Positions 33,643-42,825 of a stretch of DNA of 64,000 nt are shown one piece after another. The position numbers and the translations under genes are program-made. Source of the stretch: Kribbella steppae (GTDB taxonomy: Bacteria > Actinomycetota > Actinomycetes > Propionibacteriales > Kribbellaceae); assembly GCF_004342025.1 (NCBI RefSeq), contig NZ_SLWN01000027.1, positions 1 to 64,000 of the forward strand, in the 5' to 3' direction. Within the stretch, counting starts at the first letter, position 1. Every line of letters starts with the position of its first letter. Under the pieces are notes generated by a model, which saw only the letters and a list, made by a program, of their open reading frames with translations, was not told the origin of the DNA and did no database searches.

Positions 33643-34547
33643 CGACGTTGGAATTCACGTTGTCGGAGGAAGAGATCGAGCTGCTGCCGACCGACGAAGA
33701 CGTTGCCTTCTACAACGAGCACGGCTGGTACCTGTCCAAGAAGCTGCTCGCCGACGACGAGACCGACGAACTGGTCAACGCCAGCGAGCGCTACTACGCC
33801 GGCGAACGCGACCGGACCCTGCCGTCGGCGCCGCCGAAGCTGGCCTACTGGGACCCGTCGAAGGGTGATGTCCAGCGGCACAACGACTACGTGCACTACG
33901 AGCACGACGGCCTGGCCAAGATCCTGCGCAAACCGCTGATCGGCGCGGTCGCGGCCCGGCTGGCGCAGACCGACGAGATCCGGATCTTCCAGTCCACCCT
34001 GATCTACAAGCCGCCGATCGAGGGCGAGCCGTCGAACATCGTGCCCTGGCACTTCGACAAGCACTACTGGTCGTCCTCGTCGTCGGACCGGATGCTGACC
34101 GCGTTCATCCCGTTCCACGACTGCCCGCCGGAGATGGGCACGATCACCATGGTCGACGGCAGCCATCGGTGGCAGGAGATCGGTTCCGACGACACCGTCG
34201 TACGCCACTTCGCCGAACGGGACCGGTCGCAGCTCGACCAGATGCTGACCGAGAACGCGACGTACAACAACGCCGAGGTGGTCAAGGTCCCGATCACCAT
34301 CCCGCGGGGCCACATGAACTTCCACCACTGCCGGACATACCACGGCAGCGGCGCGAACGTCAGCGACCGCCCCCGCCGGGCCATCTCGCTGCATCTGCAG
34401 GACGGGGACAACCACTACCGCGAGTTCCCGCTGTCCGACGGAGCCCTTGCCGCCTACAACCACGACGTCCTGGTACGGCGTACTGCCGTCGACCACCCCG
34501 ACTACGCCGACCCCGACTACTGCCCAACACTCTGGGCCGACCGCTAG
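33639..34547 (+). CDS. phytanoyl-CoA dioxygenase (PhyH) family oxygenase
   Basis: Predicted Fe(II)/2-oxoglutarate oxygenase of 302 residues. The metal triad is His138-x-Asp140 (PWHFDKHYW) and His235 (TYHGSGANVSD), and Arg246 or Arg247 is the likely 2-oxoglutarate-binding arginine. The members of this family hydroxylate, desaturate or halogenate; the aspartate here argues against halogenation. The substrate is likely an ACP-bound or free intermediate of this pathway. ATGA overlap with hmaS. Confidence 0.85.
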   Translation: MTTLEFTLSEEEIELLPTDEDVAFYNEHGWYLSKKLLADDETDELVNASERYYAGERDRTLPSAPPKLAYWDPSKGDVQRHNDYVHYEHDGLAKILRKPLIGAVAARLAQTDEIRIFQSTLIYKPPIEGEPSNIVPWHFDKHYWSSSSSDRMLTAFIPFHDCPPEMGTITMVDGSHRWQEIGSDDTVVRHFAERDRSQLDQMLTENATYNNAEVVKVPITIPRGHMNFHHCRTYHGSGANVSDRPRRAISLHLQDGDNHYREFPLSDGALAAYNHDVLVRRTAVDHPDYADPDYCPTLWADR

Positions 34548-34560
34548 AGGAGACCAGCAC

Positions 34561-35346
34561 ATGTCCCGTTACGACTGGGGTCAGACCCATCCCGGTATCG
34601 AGCAGTTGGAGAAGGCGGTCACGGAGGCCCGCGACAAGGTCGTCCAGCACCCGCTGTACGCCAACCTGGACACGCACGAGGCACTGGTCACCTTCATGGA
34701 GCACCACGTGTTCGCGGTCTGGGACTTCATGTCCCTGCTCAAGTCGCTGCAGCGTGAACTCACCTGTGTCACGGTGCCGTGGATCCCGACCGCGCACACC
34801 GGCAGCCGGCGGCTGATCAACGACATCGTGATGGTGGAAGAGAGTGACGAGCTCGGCGAGGGCTTCATCAGTCACTTCGAGCTCTACGTCAACGGGATGG
34901 CCGAAGCCGGCGCCGACACCACCGCGATCTCGCAGCTGATCGAGCTGCTGCGCAACGGTGGCTCGGTCGCCGAGTCGTTGCGGGCGGCCGGCGTACCGCA
35001 GCCGTCGATCGACTTCGCCGGCACCACCTGGGACATCATCGAGAACGCGCCGATCCACTGCCAGGCAGCCGCGTTCGCGTTCGGCCGGGAGGACCTGATC
35101 CCGGACATGTTCACCCAGGTGGTCGCGGTGAACGAGCGGTCCAACAAGCTCAACACTTTCGTCGACTACCTCGAACGCCACATCGAGGTCGACGGCGAAC
35201 AGCACACCCCGATGGCGATGCAGATGGTCACCGACCTCTGCGGTGACGACCCCGCCAAGTGGGGGGCCTGCGCGGACACCATCAACACCGCCCTCGCCGC
35301 CCGCGCCAGGCTCTGGGACGCCATTCTGACCGCGGTGAAGGACTGA
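34561..35346 (+). CDS. DUF3050 protein, possible haem-oxygenase-like metalloenzyme
   Basis: A 261-residue all-helical protein of the DUF3050 family. The opening MSRYDWGQTHPGIEQLEKAV and the conserved LVTFMEHHVFAVWDFMSLLKSL are family marks. Candidate metal-binding residues are Glu47, His48 or His49, later EESDE and SHFELY, and APIHCQAA. From memory this family falls in the haem-oxygenase-like superfamily, which includes diiron oxidases; no function is established. It starts with AGGAGA upstream, 13 bases after the PhyH gene. Confidence 0.75.
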   Translation: MSRYDWGQTHPGIEQLEKAVTEARDKVVQHPLYANLDTHEALVTFMEHHVFAVWDFMSLLKSLQRELTCVTVPWIPTAHTGSRRLINDIVMVEESDELGEGFISHFELYVNGMAEAGADTTAISQLIELLRNGGSVAESLRAAGVPQPSIDFAGTTWDIIENAPIHCQAAAFAFGREDLIPDMFTQVVAVNERSNKLNTFVDYLERHIEVDGEQHTPMAMQMVTDLCGDDPAKWGACADTINTALAARARLWDAILTAVKD

Positions 35347-35349
35347 ACC

Positions 35350-36300
35350 ATGACCAGTGTCGATCTCTACCGGACCGTGCGGCTGATCCGCCGCTTCGAG
35401 GAGCGTGCGATCGAGTTCGTCCGGACCGGTGAGATCGTCGGCGGCATTCATCCGTACGTCGGTCAGGAGGCGATCGCGACCGGCGTCTGTGCCGCACTCA
35501 AGGCGTCAGACGTGATCACCAGCACGCATCGCGGTCACGGACACGTCCTCGCCCGGGGCGTGAACCCGGCCCGGCTGCTCGCCGAACTGATGGGCCGGGA
35601 GTCCGGGCTGAACAAGGGCCGCGGCGGCTCGATGCACGCGGCCGACTTCAGCCTCGGCATCCTCGGCGCCAACGCGATCGTCGGCGCGGCCGGATCGATC
35701 GCGACCGGTGCCGCCTGGGCCCATCGCCGGCAGGGCCGGGACACCGTCGCGGCCACCTTCTTCGGCGACGGTGCGATGAACGAGGGCATGTTGCTCGAGG
35801 CCTTCAACCTGGCAGCGCTCTGGCAGGTGCCGGTGATCTTCGTCTGCGAGAACAACGGCTATGCCACGACGATGCCGGTCGCGTCGGCGGTCGCCGGCAG
35901 CATCACCGGTCGCGCCCGCGCCTTCGGCATCCCGGCCTTCACCGTCGACGGGCAGGATCCGGAAAAGGTGCTGGCGGCAACGTCCTCGGCGGTTGACCGG
36001 GCCCGGGCCGGTCAGGGGCCGACGTTCCTGGAATGTACGACGTACCGTTTCGACGCTCATCACACCTTCGAGCACCGGACGCGGCTCACCTATCGCTCGA
36101 CCGAGGAAGTCTCCGCTGGGTGGTCGCGGGATCCAGTGGAGATCCAGGGCGCACGACTGACCGCTTCCGAGCGGGACCAGGTCGATGCCGAGGTCGAGGC
36201 CCTGCTCGACGCGGCGGCCGGGATCGCGCTGGGCAGCGCCCATCCCGACCCGGCCGCCGCACTCGAGTACCTCTACGCCTCACCGGAGGCGATGCGATGA
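35350..36300 (+). CDS. TPP-dependent 2-oxoacid dehydrogenase E1 alpha subunit
   Basis: A 316-residue subunit with the thiamine-diphosphate motif GDGAMNEG...ENN (about residues 140-175) and the GGSMHAAD block typical of acetoin and branched-chain dehydrogenase E1 alpha. With the following beta subunit it would decarboxylate a 2-oxoacid. No E2 or E3 is present, so it is not a housekeeping complex. A similar pair (PglB/PglC) acts in phenylglycine synthesis for pristinamycin. Here a 4-hydroxybenzoylformate or 4-hydroxyphenylpyruvate substrate is inferred. Confidence 0.88.
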   Translation: MTSVDLYRTVRLIRRFEERAIEFVRTGEIVGGIHPYVGQEAIATGVCAALKASDVITSTHRGHGHVLARGVNPARLLAELMGRESGLNKGRGGSMHAADFSLGILGANAIVGAAGSIATGAAWAHRRQGRDTVAATFFGDGAMNEGMLLEAFNLAALWQVPVIFVCENNGYATTMPVASAVAGSITGRARAFGIPAFTVDGQDPEKVLAATSSAVDRARAGQGPTFLECTTYRFDAHHTFEHRTRLTYRSTEEVSAGWSRDPVEIQGARLTASERDQVDAEVEALLDAAAGIALGSAHPDPAAALEYLYASPEAMR

Positions 36301-37268
36301 AGCTCTCCTACCTGAAGGCCCTCAACCGGGCCCTCGGCGACGCGATGGATGCCGACCCGTCGGTGTTCCTGCTCGGTGAGGACATCCGGGTCGCGGCCTC
36401 CAACCTGACGGCCGGGTTGTTGAACCGCTTCGGTCCGGATCGGGTCCTGGACACGCCGTTGTCGGAGCAGGCGTTCACCAACTTCGCCACCGGCGCGGCG
36501 CTGGCCGGGATGCGGCCGGTGATCGAGTTCCAGATCCCGTCGTTGCTGTTCCTCGTCTTCGAACAGATCGCCAACCAGGCGCACAAGTTCTCGTTGATGA
36601 CCGGCGGCCAGTGCAAGGTCCCGGTGACGTACGTCGTACCAGGCTCCGGCTCGCGGACCGGGTGGGCCGGGCAGCACTCCGACCATCCGTACAGTCTGTT
36701 CGCGCACGTCGGAGTCAAGACCGTGGTCCCGGCGACGCCTTCGGATGCGTACGGTCTGCTGGTCTCGGCGATCCGGGACGACGATCCGGTCGTGGTGTTC
36801 GCGCCATCGGCTGCGCTCGGTGTCCGGGACGACCTCGACTTCAGCACGTTGGCACCGGTCCCGCTCGGCGTCGGCCGGATCGCCCGACCCGGGACCGACA
36901 TCACCGTCGTTGCCCTCGGCCATCTTGTCCACGACGCACTGGCCGTTGCCGATGAGCTGTCCGGGCTCGGGATCTCGGTCGAGGTCTTCGATCCGCGGAC
37001 CGTGTACCCGCTCGACGTGGACGGCCTGACCGCGTCTCTGGCCAAGACTCGACGGCTGGTGGTGATCGACGACTCCAACCGGACCAGCGGTTTCGCCGCC
37101 GAAGTCCTCGCGGTCGCGGCCGAACGATGCGACCTGGATCGCCCACCACGCCGCGTCACCAGACCAGACGGCGCAGTCCTACCGTTCGCCCTGGCCTTGG
37201 ACCGAGCGGTCCAACCCGGCCGCGACCACCTCGTCGCCGCGATCCACGCCGTACTGGAGGAAGCATGA
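36297..37268 (+). CDS. TPP-dependent 2-oxoacid dehydrogenase E1 beta subunit
   Basis: A 323-residue partner of E1 alpha: N-terminal pyrimidine-binding domain (LGEDIRVAASNLTAGL, LSEQAFTNFATGAALAGMRP) and transketolase C-terminal domain (VEVFDPRTVYPLDVD). The ATGA overlap with E1 alpha implies balanced expression. It is complete and close to family length. Function as for the alpha subunit. Confidence 0.9.
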   Translation: MKLSYLKALNRALGDAMDADPSVFLLGEDIRVAASNLTAGLLNRFGPDRVLDTPLSEQAFTNFATGAALAGMRPVIEFQIPSLLFLVFEQIANQAHKFSLMTGGQCKVPVTYVVPGSGSRTGWAGQHSDHPYSLFAHVGVKTVVPATPSDAYGLLVSAIRDDDPVVVFAPSAALGVRDDLDFSTLAPVPLGVGRIARPGTDITVVALGHLVHDALAVADELSGLGISVEVFDPRTVYPLDVDGLTASLAKTRRLVVIDDSNRTSGFAAEVLAVAAERCDLDRPPRRVTRPDGAVLPFALALDRAVQPGRDHLVAAIHAVLEEA

Positions 37269-38593
37269 CTGACCTGTGGCCTCGCTTGACCGAGGATGTT
37301 CGTACGGCGCTCGTGGCGCGGGGAGTCGAGTCGTGGCAGCAGGTGTACGACGGAGTCGCGACGCACAACAAGGACTGGCGACCGCTGCGGCCGCCGATCA
37401 TGTCCAGGGCCTCCTACTGTCAGCTCACCGACATCTCGGCGACGGTCGCCCGACTGATCCTGGACGCATGTTTGCGACGGGCAACGACCGCGGGGGAGTT
37501 GCGGCGGGCACTCGGGATGCCCGACGGCGCGATCGACCTGCTCTCCGAGGACTTTCCGCTGAGCGAGGAGCTGATCGGGGGTGTGCGGGCGGACATCCTG
37601 CTGGCGGGCGGTACGCCGTACGTGGTCGAGGCCAACATCGACAGCGCACTCGGTGGCGCGCACGACTCCGACGGGATCGTGCGGCGGTTCCTCTCGGCGT
37701 ACGACGGTGATCCGGTGCTGGATGCGATCGGGCTGACCGCGCCGCCGTCGGCCGTCGACGCTCGCTACGAGGCGGTGCGGACGGCTCTGGAGCTGAGCGG
37801 ACAGGACCGCCTCGCGATGATCTTCACCACCGGTGGCACGTACCCGGGTTCGCAGGACGGGCAGGCGATGATCAAGCTGCTCGAGCCGTTCAGCGAACGC
37901 GGTCGTCAACTCGGCCTGGACATGCGGGTGTTCCCGGTCGAGTGGCTGACCCTCGACGACGCCGGCCGGCTGTGCGTCGACGACGGGCCGATCGACGCAG
38001 TACTCCGGATGTTCGTCCCGCAAGGCACCAAGCCAAGCCCCGGCCTCGACGCGTTGGCAACCGCCGTTCGCACCGGCTCGGTTCGCATGTTCACCCCCAC
38101 CGCCAGTTGGCTCCTGGCCAGCAAGTCAATCCTCGCCTGGCTCTGGGAAGACCTGCCCACGTTGTCCCCCGAGGACGCCGCGGTGGTCCGGCACCACGTC
38201 CCTCGAACGTCTGTGCTGTCCGCGGACCTACGCCCCCATGCCGTCGCCAAGCAGAACGACTTCGTCCTCAAGCCCTCCGGCTCGTACGGCGGCGTCGGCG
38301 TCGTCGTCGGACCTGAGGTTTCGGCGCACGCGTGGCAAGCAGCCTTGGACGCCGCGATCACCGAAGGCGGCTACATCCTGCAGGCCCACGTCGCCGTCGA
38401 CCGCCTGACCATGCAGTTCGTCGAGGTGACAACGGGCGAGGTCCACGAAGCCGCCGTCCCCTTCTGCATAGCGCCGTACCTCTTCGGCGGCACGCCTGCA
38501 GGGGCCTATCTGCGATTCGCGGTGCCCGGTGCCGGACCGGTCGTCAACGTCGGTCAGGGCGCACTGACGAGCGGTCTGCTGCTGGCTCCCTGA
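37265..38593 (+). CDS. ATP-grasp-like protein, possibly of the circularly permuted type
   Basis: A 442-residue protein that I recognise only by fold-like motifs. FVLKPSGSYGGVGVVVG (about residues 335-352) resembles an ATP-grasp glycine-rich loop. The segment VRMFTPTASWLLASKSILAWLWEDL resembles the region before it in circularly permuted ATP-grasp proteins, and YVVEANIDSALGG an acceptor-side block. A carboxylate-amine or similar ligase is possible, for example amide formation with 4-hydroxyphenylglycine; this is speculative. Last gene of the 12-gene run, ATGA overlap with E1 beta. Confidence 0.6.
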   Translation: MTDLWPRLTEDVRTALVARGVESWQQVYDGVATHNKDWRPLRPPIMSRASYCQLTDISATVARLILDACLRRATTAGELRRALGMPDGAIDLLSEDFPLSEELIGGVRADILLAGGTPYVVEANIDSALGGAHDSDGIVRRFLSAYDGDPVLDAIGLTAPPSAVDARYEAVRTALELSGQDRLAMIFTTGGTYPGSQDGQAMIKLLEPFSERGRQLGLDMRVFPVEWLTLDDAGRLCVDDGPIDAVLRMFVPQGTKPSPGLDALATAVRTGSVRMFTPTASWLLASKSILAWLWEDLPTLSPEDAAVVRHHVPRTSVLSADLRPHAVAKQNDFVLKPSGSYGGVGVVVGPEVSAHAWQAALDAAITEGGYILQAHVAVDRLTMQFVEVTTGEVHEAAVPFCIAPYLFGGTPAGAYLRFAVPGAGPVVNVGQGALTSGLLLAP

Positions 38594-38609
38594 GCCGGTG
38601 CCAGCGTCG

Positions 38610-38837
38610 TCAGACGTTGTCGGTGAGGTCCAGGAGATCGCCGGGGGCGCAGTCGAGGGCTTCGCAGAGGGCGGTCAGGGTGGAGAAGCGGATGGACTTG
38701 GCCCGGCCGTTCTTGAGGATCGACAGGTTCACGATGGTGATGCCGACGCGGTCGGCCAGTTCGGTCAGCGTCATGTTGCGCTCGGCGAGCAGTCGACTGA
38801 GATTGACCTGGATGCGGTGGGGATCGCCAGGCGGCAA
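38610..38837 (-). CDS. XRE-family small HTH regulator (YozG type)
   Basis: A 75-residue DNA-binding protein: helix-turn-helix LTELADRVGITIVNLSILKNG and the C-terminal CEALDCAPGDLLDL typical of the YozG-like regulators paired with DUF2975 proteins. The start is a TTG at 38837 directly after the stop of the DUF2975 gene, so it is probably translationally coupled. The convergent ATP-grasp gene ends 16 bases away. Confidence 0.88.
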   Translation of the reverse strand: MPPGDPHRIQVNLSRLLAERNMTLTELADRVGITIVNLSILKNGRAKSIRFSTLTALCEALDCAPGDLLDLTDNV

Positions 38838-39461
38838 CTAGACCAGCCCCTCGGTGTCCTCGCGGAGCCGAACGCCGATCCGGAACGCCTCGGCCAGCGC
38901 GGCGACGAGAAGGGCGACCAGCAGCGGGAGCAAAGAGAACTCGACCGAGAACGGCACGTGGTCCGCCAACGGCGTACCGGCAACGAGTTGGTCGGTGGTC
39001 ACTGCCTGCAGCAGGCTGGCGGCGACGCTGCCAACGGCGATCAGGATGGCGATCCCGAAGAGGCGGAGCGGGTTGCGCGGCTGGAACGGGTCACCCAGGC
39101 ACAGCGTGCGGGCAATCCGGAACAGCAAGTAGATCCCCAGCAGAATCAGCACGGCACCGACAATGGTCGGCAGTTCGAGCAGCACCCGCTGGCTGAAACT
39201 CGGGTCGTCGACGGTCAGCGCCGCCGATCCGGACGCGGACAGTTGTACTCCGTCCGCGTCAGGGAACTCAGGCGCTGCCACGCCGGTCACCGGAACCTCC
39301 CGACTGCTTGCCAGGTCGAGCACACCGACCACACCGAGCAACGGGATCACCATGCCAAGGATGGCCTGTACGACGAACACAATCCCGAGGAGGCCCTGCA
39401 GCACCAGGGCATCGGTGCGACTCCACCGGCCAAGGTTGACGATCGACTGCGGCACTCGCAT
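38838..39461 (-). CDS. DUF2975 membrane protein
   Basis: A 207-residue protein with four predicted membrane segments, an extracytoplasmic loop after the first, and the family-typical RIARTLCLGDPFQPRNPLRL. DUF2975 genes commonly sit with a small XRE regulator, as here; the physiological role is unknown. ATG at 39461 with AAGGGG 8 bases upstream was chosen; open frame continues to 39527 without support. It diverges from the LuxR-family gene. Confidence 0.85.
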   Translation of the reverse strand: MRVPQSIVNLGRWSRTDALVLQGLLGIVFVVQAILGMVIPLLGVVGVLDLASSREVPVTGVAAPEFPDADGVQLSASGSAALTVDDPSFSQRVLLELPTIVGAVLILLGIYLLFRIARTLCLGDPFQPRNPLRLFGIAILIAVGSVAASLLQAVTTDQLVAGTPLADHVPFSVEFSLLPLLVALLVAALAEAFRIGVRLREDTEGLV

Positions 39462-39605
39462 GGTCACGCGCCCCTTATCGTTCCTCGATAACATCGTTAG
39501 TCGATAATAACGACAATCGATATGCACCTGTCAAGGAACAACGGCCTCACCCCGGCGGGTGGCCTACGCTCGTGCGCAGAGCGTCAAGACCGCCAGGGGG
39601 GTGCG

Positions 39606-42377
39606 ATGACGGGAACTCTCGTCGAGACCAAGCTGTTCTCCCCTGCACCACGGGCCGGCCTGGTGGCGCGGCCGCGGCTGGACGACCGCCTCTCCCGCGG
39701 CGGCCGCCTGGTGCTGGTTTCGGCACCGGCCGGGTTCGGCAAGACCACGCTCCTGGGCGGCTGGCTGACGAGCACCAATAGCCGGGCCGCCGCCGACACC
39801 GCGGTCGCGTGGGTCTCCCTCGACGAGGGAGACCAGGAGGCCTCGTCGTTCTGGACCTATGTGATCACCGCGCTGGATCGTGCCGTTCCCGGCGTCGGTG
39901 CCGGCGCGCTTCCGTTGCTGTCCGCAGGGCAAAGCTCGACCGAGGCGGTGCTGGTCGTGGTCCTCAACGAGCTGAGCGTGCTCCCGGGTGAGGTCACCCT
40001 GGTCCTGGACGACTACCACCTCGCCGACGGCCCCGGCATCCGGTCCGGGATGAGCTTCTTCGTCGACCGGCTGCCTCCGCAGGTGCGGCTGGTCATCAGC
40101 ACCCGAGCGGACCCCGGCCTGCCGCTGGCCCGCCTGCGCGCCCGCGGTGAGCTGATCGAGGTCCGCGCCGCCGATCTTCGCTTCACCCGCGCTGAGGCGG
40201 CCGCCTACCTCAACGACGTGACCGGGCTCCGTCTCACCGCCGAGGACGTCGCATCGCTCGAGGAGCGCACTGAAGGATGGGTCGCGGCCCTGCAGCTCGC
40301 CGCGCTGTCGCTCCAGGGCCGTGGCGATGCCGCCGGCTTCATCGCGGGCTTCGCCGGTGACGACCGGTTCGTTGTCGACTACCTGGTGGAAGAGGTTCTG
40401 GATCGGCAGCCCGACGCGGTGCGACGGTTCCTGCTGGAGACCTCCGTCCTGGACCGTCTCACCGGCCCTCTCTGCGACGCCGTGACCGGCGAGCACGACG
40501 GCAAGGCGATGCTGGAGAGGCTCGACCGGGCAAACCTCTTCCTCGTCCCGCTCGACGACCAGCGGCGTTGGTACCGCTATCACCACCTCTTCGGGGACGT
40601 CCTCCGCTCCCATCTGCTCGACGAGCGCGGTGATGTGGCGGAACTGCACCGACGAGCCGGCAACTGGTACGGCGAAGCCGGCGAACCGGTGCCCGCAGTC
40701 CGGCACGCACTGGCCGCCGGCGACATCGACCGCGCGGCCGATCTCGTCGAGCTGGCCGTTCCGGAGCTGCGCCGGAACCGGCAGGAAGCAACCCTGCGCA
40801 GGTGGATCGACGATCTTCCCGACGACGTGGTCGAGCGCCGGCCGGTGCTCGCCATGGGGTTCGTCGGCGCCCTCATGGCTAGCAACGAGTTCGGCGGCAT
40901 CGAGCACCGGTTGCGCGATATCGAGCGACTGCTGACCGGCCTGGGTTCCGACACCCAACCCGGGGCCAGGTTGCCGGAGATCGTGGTCGTCGATGAGCAT
41001 GAGTTCGCCCGTCTGCCGGGCTGCATCGAGCAGTACCGGGCCGCGCTGGCGCTCATCGGGGGCGACCCGGCCGGCACTTTGGAGCATGCCCGCCTTGCGG
41101 TCGACCGTGCTCCCGAGCACGACCATCTGACCCGGGCCTCGGCTGATGCGCTGGCCGGGATCGCCTCCTGGACGACCGGCGACCTCGAGGCCGCACATCG
41201 CAGCTACGCCGACGCCGCGGACGGGTTGCATCAGGTCGGCTACGTCTCCGACGTACTGGGCTGCTGCATCACGCTCGCCGACCTCGAGTCCACGCAGGGC
41301 AGGCTGCGGCAGGCACAACGCACCTACGAGCACGCCCTCGAGCTCGCCGCCGGCCACGAACCAGCCCTACGGGGCACCCGGGATATGTACGTCGGTCTGA
41401 GCCAGGTCGCGTTGGAGCGCAACGACCTTGCCGCTGCCACGGAGTACCTGCGGCGCAGCGACGAGCTCGGCGAGCAGGCCGGCCTGCCGCAGAACCCGTA
41501 CCGGTGGCGCGTGGCGATGGCGCTGCTCCGGGAGGCCGAGGGCGATCGCGGCGCGGCGCTCGGGCTGCTCGCGGAGGCGGAACGCGTGTACGTGGGCGAC
41601 TTCGCGCCGAACGTGCGACCGATCCCGGCACTGCGCGCGCGAATGCTCGCGGCGCACGGGGACGTGGCCGCGGCGCTGGAGTGGGCGCATCGGTACGGCG
41701 TGACCGTGCACGACGAGGTGTCGTACCTGCGCGAGTACGAACACGTGACTCTGGCCCGGGTCCTGTTCGCCAAGCACGACGCCGAGGGCTCGCAGCAGGT
41801 GCTGCGCGATGCCATCGGGCTGCTCGAGCGGCTTCTCGCTGCGGCCGAGGACGGCGACCGGAACGGCACCGTCATCGAGCTCCTGGTGCTCCTGGCGCTC
41901 GCGCAGCACGCAGACGGTGACGACGACGAGGCACAGGCGATGCTGGAGCGCGCGCTGGCGCTGGCTGAGCCCGAGGGCTACATCCGGGTCTTCTCCAGCG
42001 AAGGGCAGCCGATGACCACGCTGCTCACCACCCTGGACCGACACCGCCCCGGCCGGGCATACGTACGCCAACTCCTGGACGCAGCCTCCGAGTCACAGGG
42101 TCAACTGAGTGAGGCGTACGAGGCGGGCAGGCCCGAGCACAACCGGGCCGCCCGGGACGACCTCATCGAGCCACTGACCGAACGCGAACTGGACGTCATG
42201 CGGCTGCTCGCCAGCGACCTCGACGGCCCCTCCATCGCCCGGGAGCTCGTCGTGTCGCTCAACACCATTCGAACTCACACCAGGAACATCTACGCCAAGT
42301 TCGGCGTCAACAACCGCCGCGCCGCGGTGCGCCGGGCGCATCAGCTCAACCTGCTGTCGCACCGCAGCGCCCGCTGA
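39606..42377 (+). CDS. MalT-like large LuxR-family regulator
   Basis: A 923-residue signal-transduction ATPase. Walker A SAPAGFGKTTLL at about 39-50, Walker B-like TLVLDDYHLAD, winged-helix and TPR-like repeats through the centre, and a C-terminal LuxR HTH (about 858-918, LTERELDVMRLLASDLDGPSIARELVVSLNTIRTH in pieces). Such proteins usually sense a small inducer and activate nearby genes. AGGGGGG precedes the ATG at 39606. The likely target is the 98-residue protein/DUF4386 pair downstream, whose promoter region has direct repeats. Confidence 0.92.
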   Translation: MTGTLVETKLFSPAPRAGLVARPRLDDRLSRGGRLVLVSAPAGFGKTTLLGGWLTSTNSRAAADTAVAWVSLDEGDQEASSFWTYVITALDRAVPGVGAGALPLLSAGQSSTEAVLVVVLNELSVLPGEVTLVLDDYHLADGPGIRSGMSFFVDRLPPQVRLVISTRADPGLPLARLRARGELIEVRAADLRFTRAEAAAYLNDVTGLRLTAEDVASLEERTEGWVAALQLAALSLQGRGDAAGFIAGFAGDDRFVVDYLVEEVLDRQPDAVRRFLLETSVLDRLTGPLCDAVTGEHDGKAMLERLDRANLFLVPLDDQRRWYRYHHLFGDVLRSHLLDERGDVAELHRRAGNWYGEAGEPVPAVRHALAAGDIDRAADLVELAVPELRRNRQEATLRRWIDDLPDDVVERRPVLAMGFVGALMASNEFGGIEHRLRDIERLLTGLGSDTQPGARLPEIVVVDEHEFARLPGCIEQYRAALALIGGDPAGTLEHARLAVDRAPEHDHLTRASADALAGIASWTTGDLEAAHRSYADAADGLHQVGYVSDVLGCCITLADLESTQGRLRQAQRTYEHALELAAGHEPALRGTRDMYVGLSQVALERNDLAAATEYLRRSDELGEQAGLPQNPYRWRVAMALLREAEGDRGAALGLLAEAERVYVGDFAPNVRPIPALRARMLAAHGDVAAALEWAHRYGVTVHDEVSYLREYEHVTLARVLFAKHDAEGSQQVLRDAIGLLERLLAAAEDGDRNGTVIELLVLLALAQHADGDDDEAQAMLERALALAEPEGYIRVFSSEGQPMTTLLTTLDRHRPGRAYVRQLLDAASESQGQLSEAYEAGRPEHNRAARDDLIEPLTERELDVMRLLASDLDGPSIARELVVSLNTIRTHTRNIYAKFGVNNRRAAVRRAHQLNLLSHRSAR

Positions 42378-42421
42378 CCAGCGCAACCCACAGCGGCCAG
42401 GCCGGAAGATCATCATCGAGT

Positions 42422-42453
42422 TCATCACATGATGTGAGGCCGACTCATCACAT
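42422..42453. promoter_or_regulatory. candidate activator site upstream of the DUF4386 operon
   Basis: TCATCACAT occurs at 42422-42430 and 42445-42453, 23 bases apart (about two helical turns). The first copy is part of the palindrome TCACATGATGTGA at 42425-42437. The site lies between the MalT-like gene and the operon at 42529, so it may bind that regulator; this is inference. Confidence 0.5.
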
Positions 42454-42528
42454 CGGCTCCTAGCTTGCAGATAACCGCACAGCCCGCCACGCAGGGCAGG
42501 CAGTCGGGATCGACAAGAGGAGCACCCC

Positions 42529-42825
42529 GTGAGCAGCACAGCCACCGGCCGGCCGCACGATCGCAGCTGGTACGAGATCCGCCTCAAAGGGCGCCTCGAC
42601 TCGCGGTGGTCGGCCTGGTTCGACGGGCTCACCCTCACCGCCGGAGCCGACGGCACCACCACCCTCAAAGGCCCCGTCGTGGACCAGGCCGCCCTGCACG
42701 GGCTGCTGCAACGACTCCGCGACCTCGGTCTCCCTCTCATCTCGGTCGCCCAGGTGGAGCCCGACCCGGCGTCGCAGCCCAACACCGAAGATCCGCGCAA
42801 CTCGACCACTGGAGACAAGCCATGA
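42529..42825 (+). CDS. small conserved hypothetical protein
   Basis: A 98-residue soluble protein with a core WYEIRLKGRLDSRWSAWFDGLTL followed by a beta-strand pattern TLTAGADGTTTLKG and VDQAALHGLLQRLRDLGLPLISV. I do not recognise a named domain, but similar short proteins often precede DUF4386 genes beside MalT-like regulators, as far as I recall. GTG start with GAGGAG upstream; ATGA overlap with the next gene. Confidence 0.75.
   Translation: MSSTATGRPHDRSWYEIRLKGRLDSRWSAWFDGLTLTAGADGTTTLKGPVVDQAALHGLLQRLRDLGLPLISVAQVEPDPASQPNTEDPRNSTTGDKP

Noticed and set aside
35350..37268. Housekeeping pyruvate or branched-chain dehydrogenase E1
   Set aside because: No E2 or E3 genes follow, and the genes are coupled inside a biosynthetic run.
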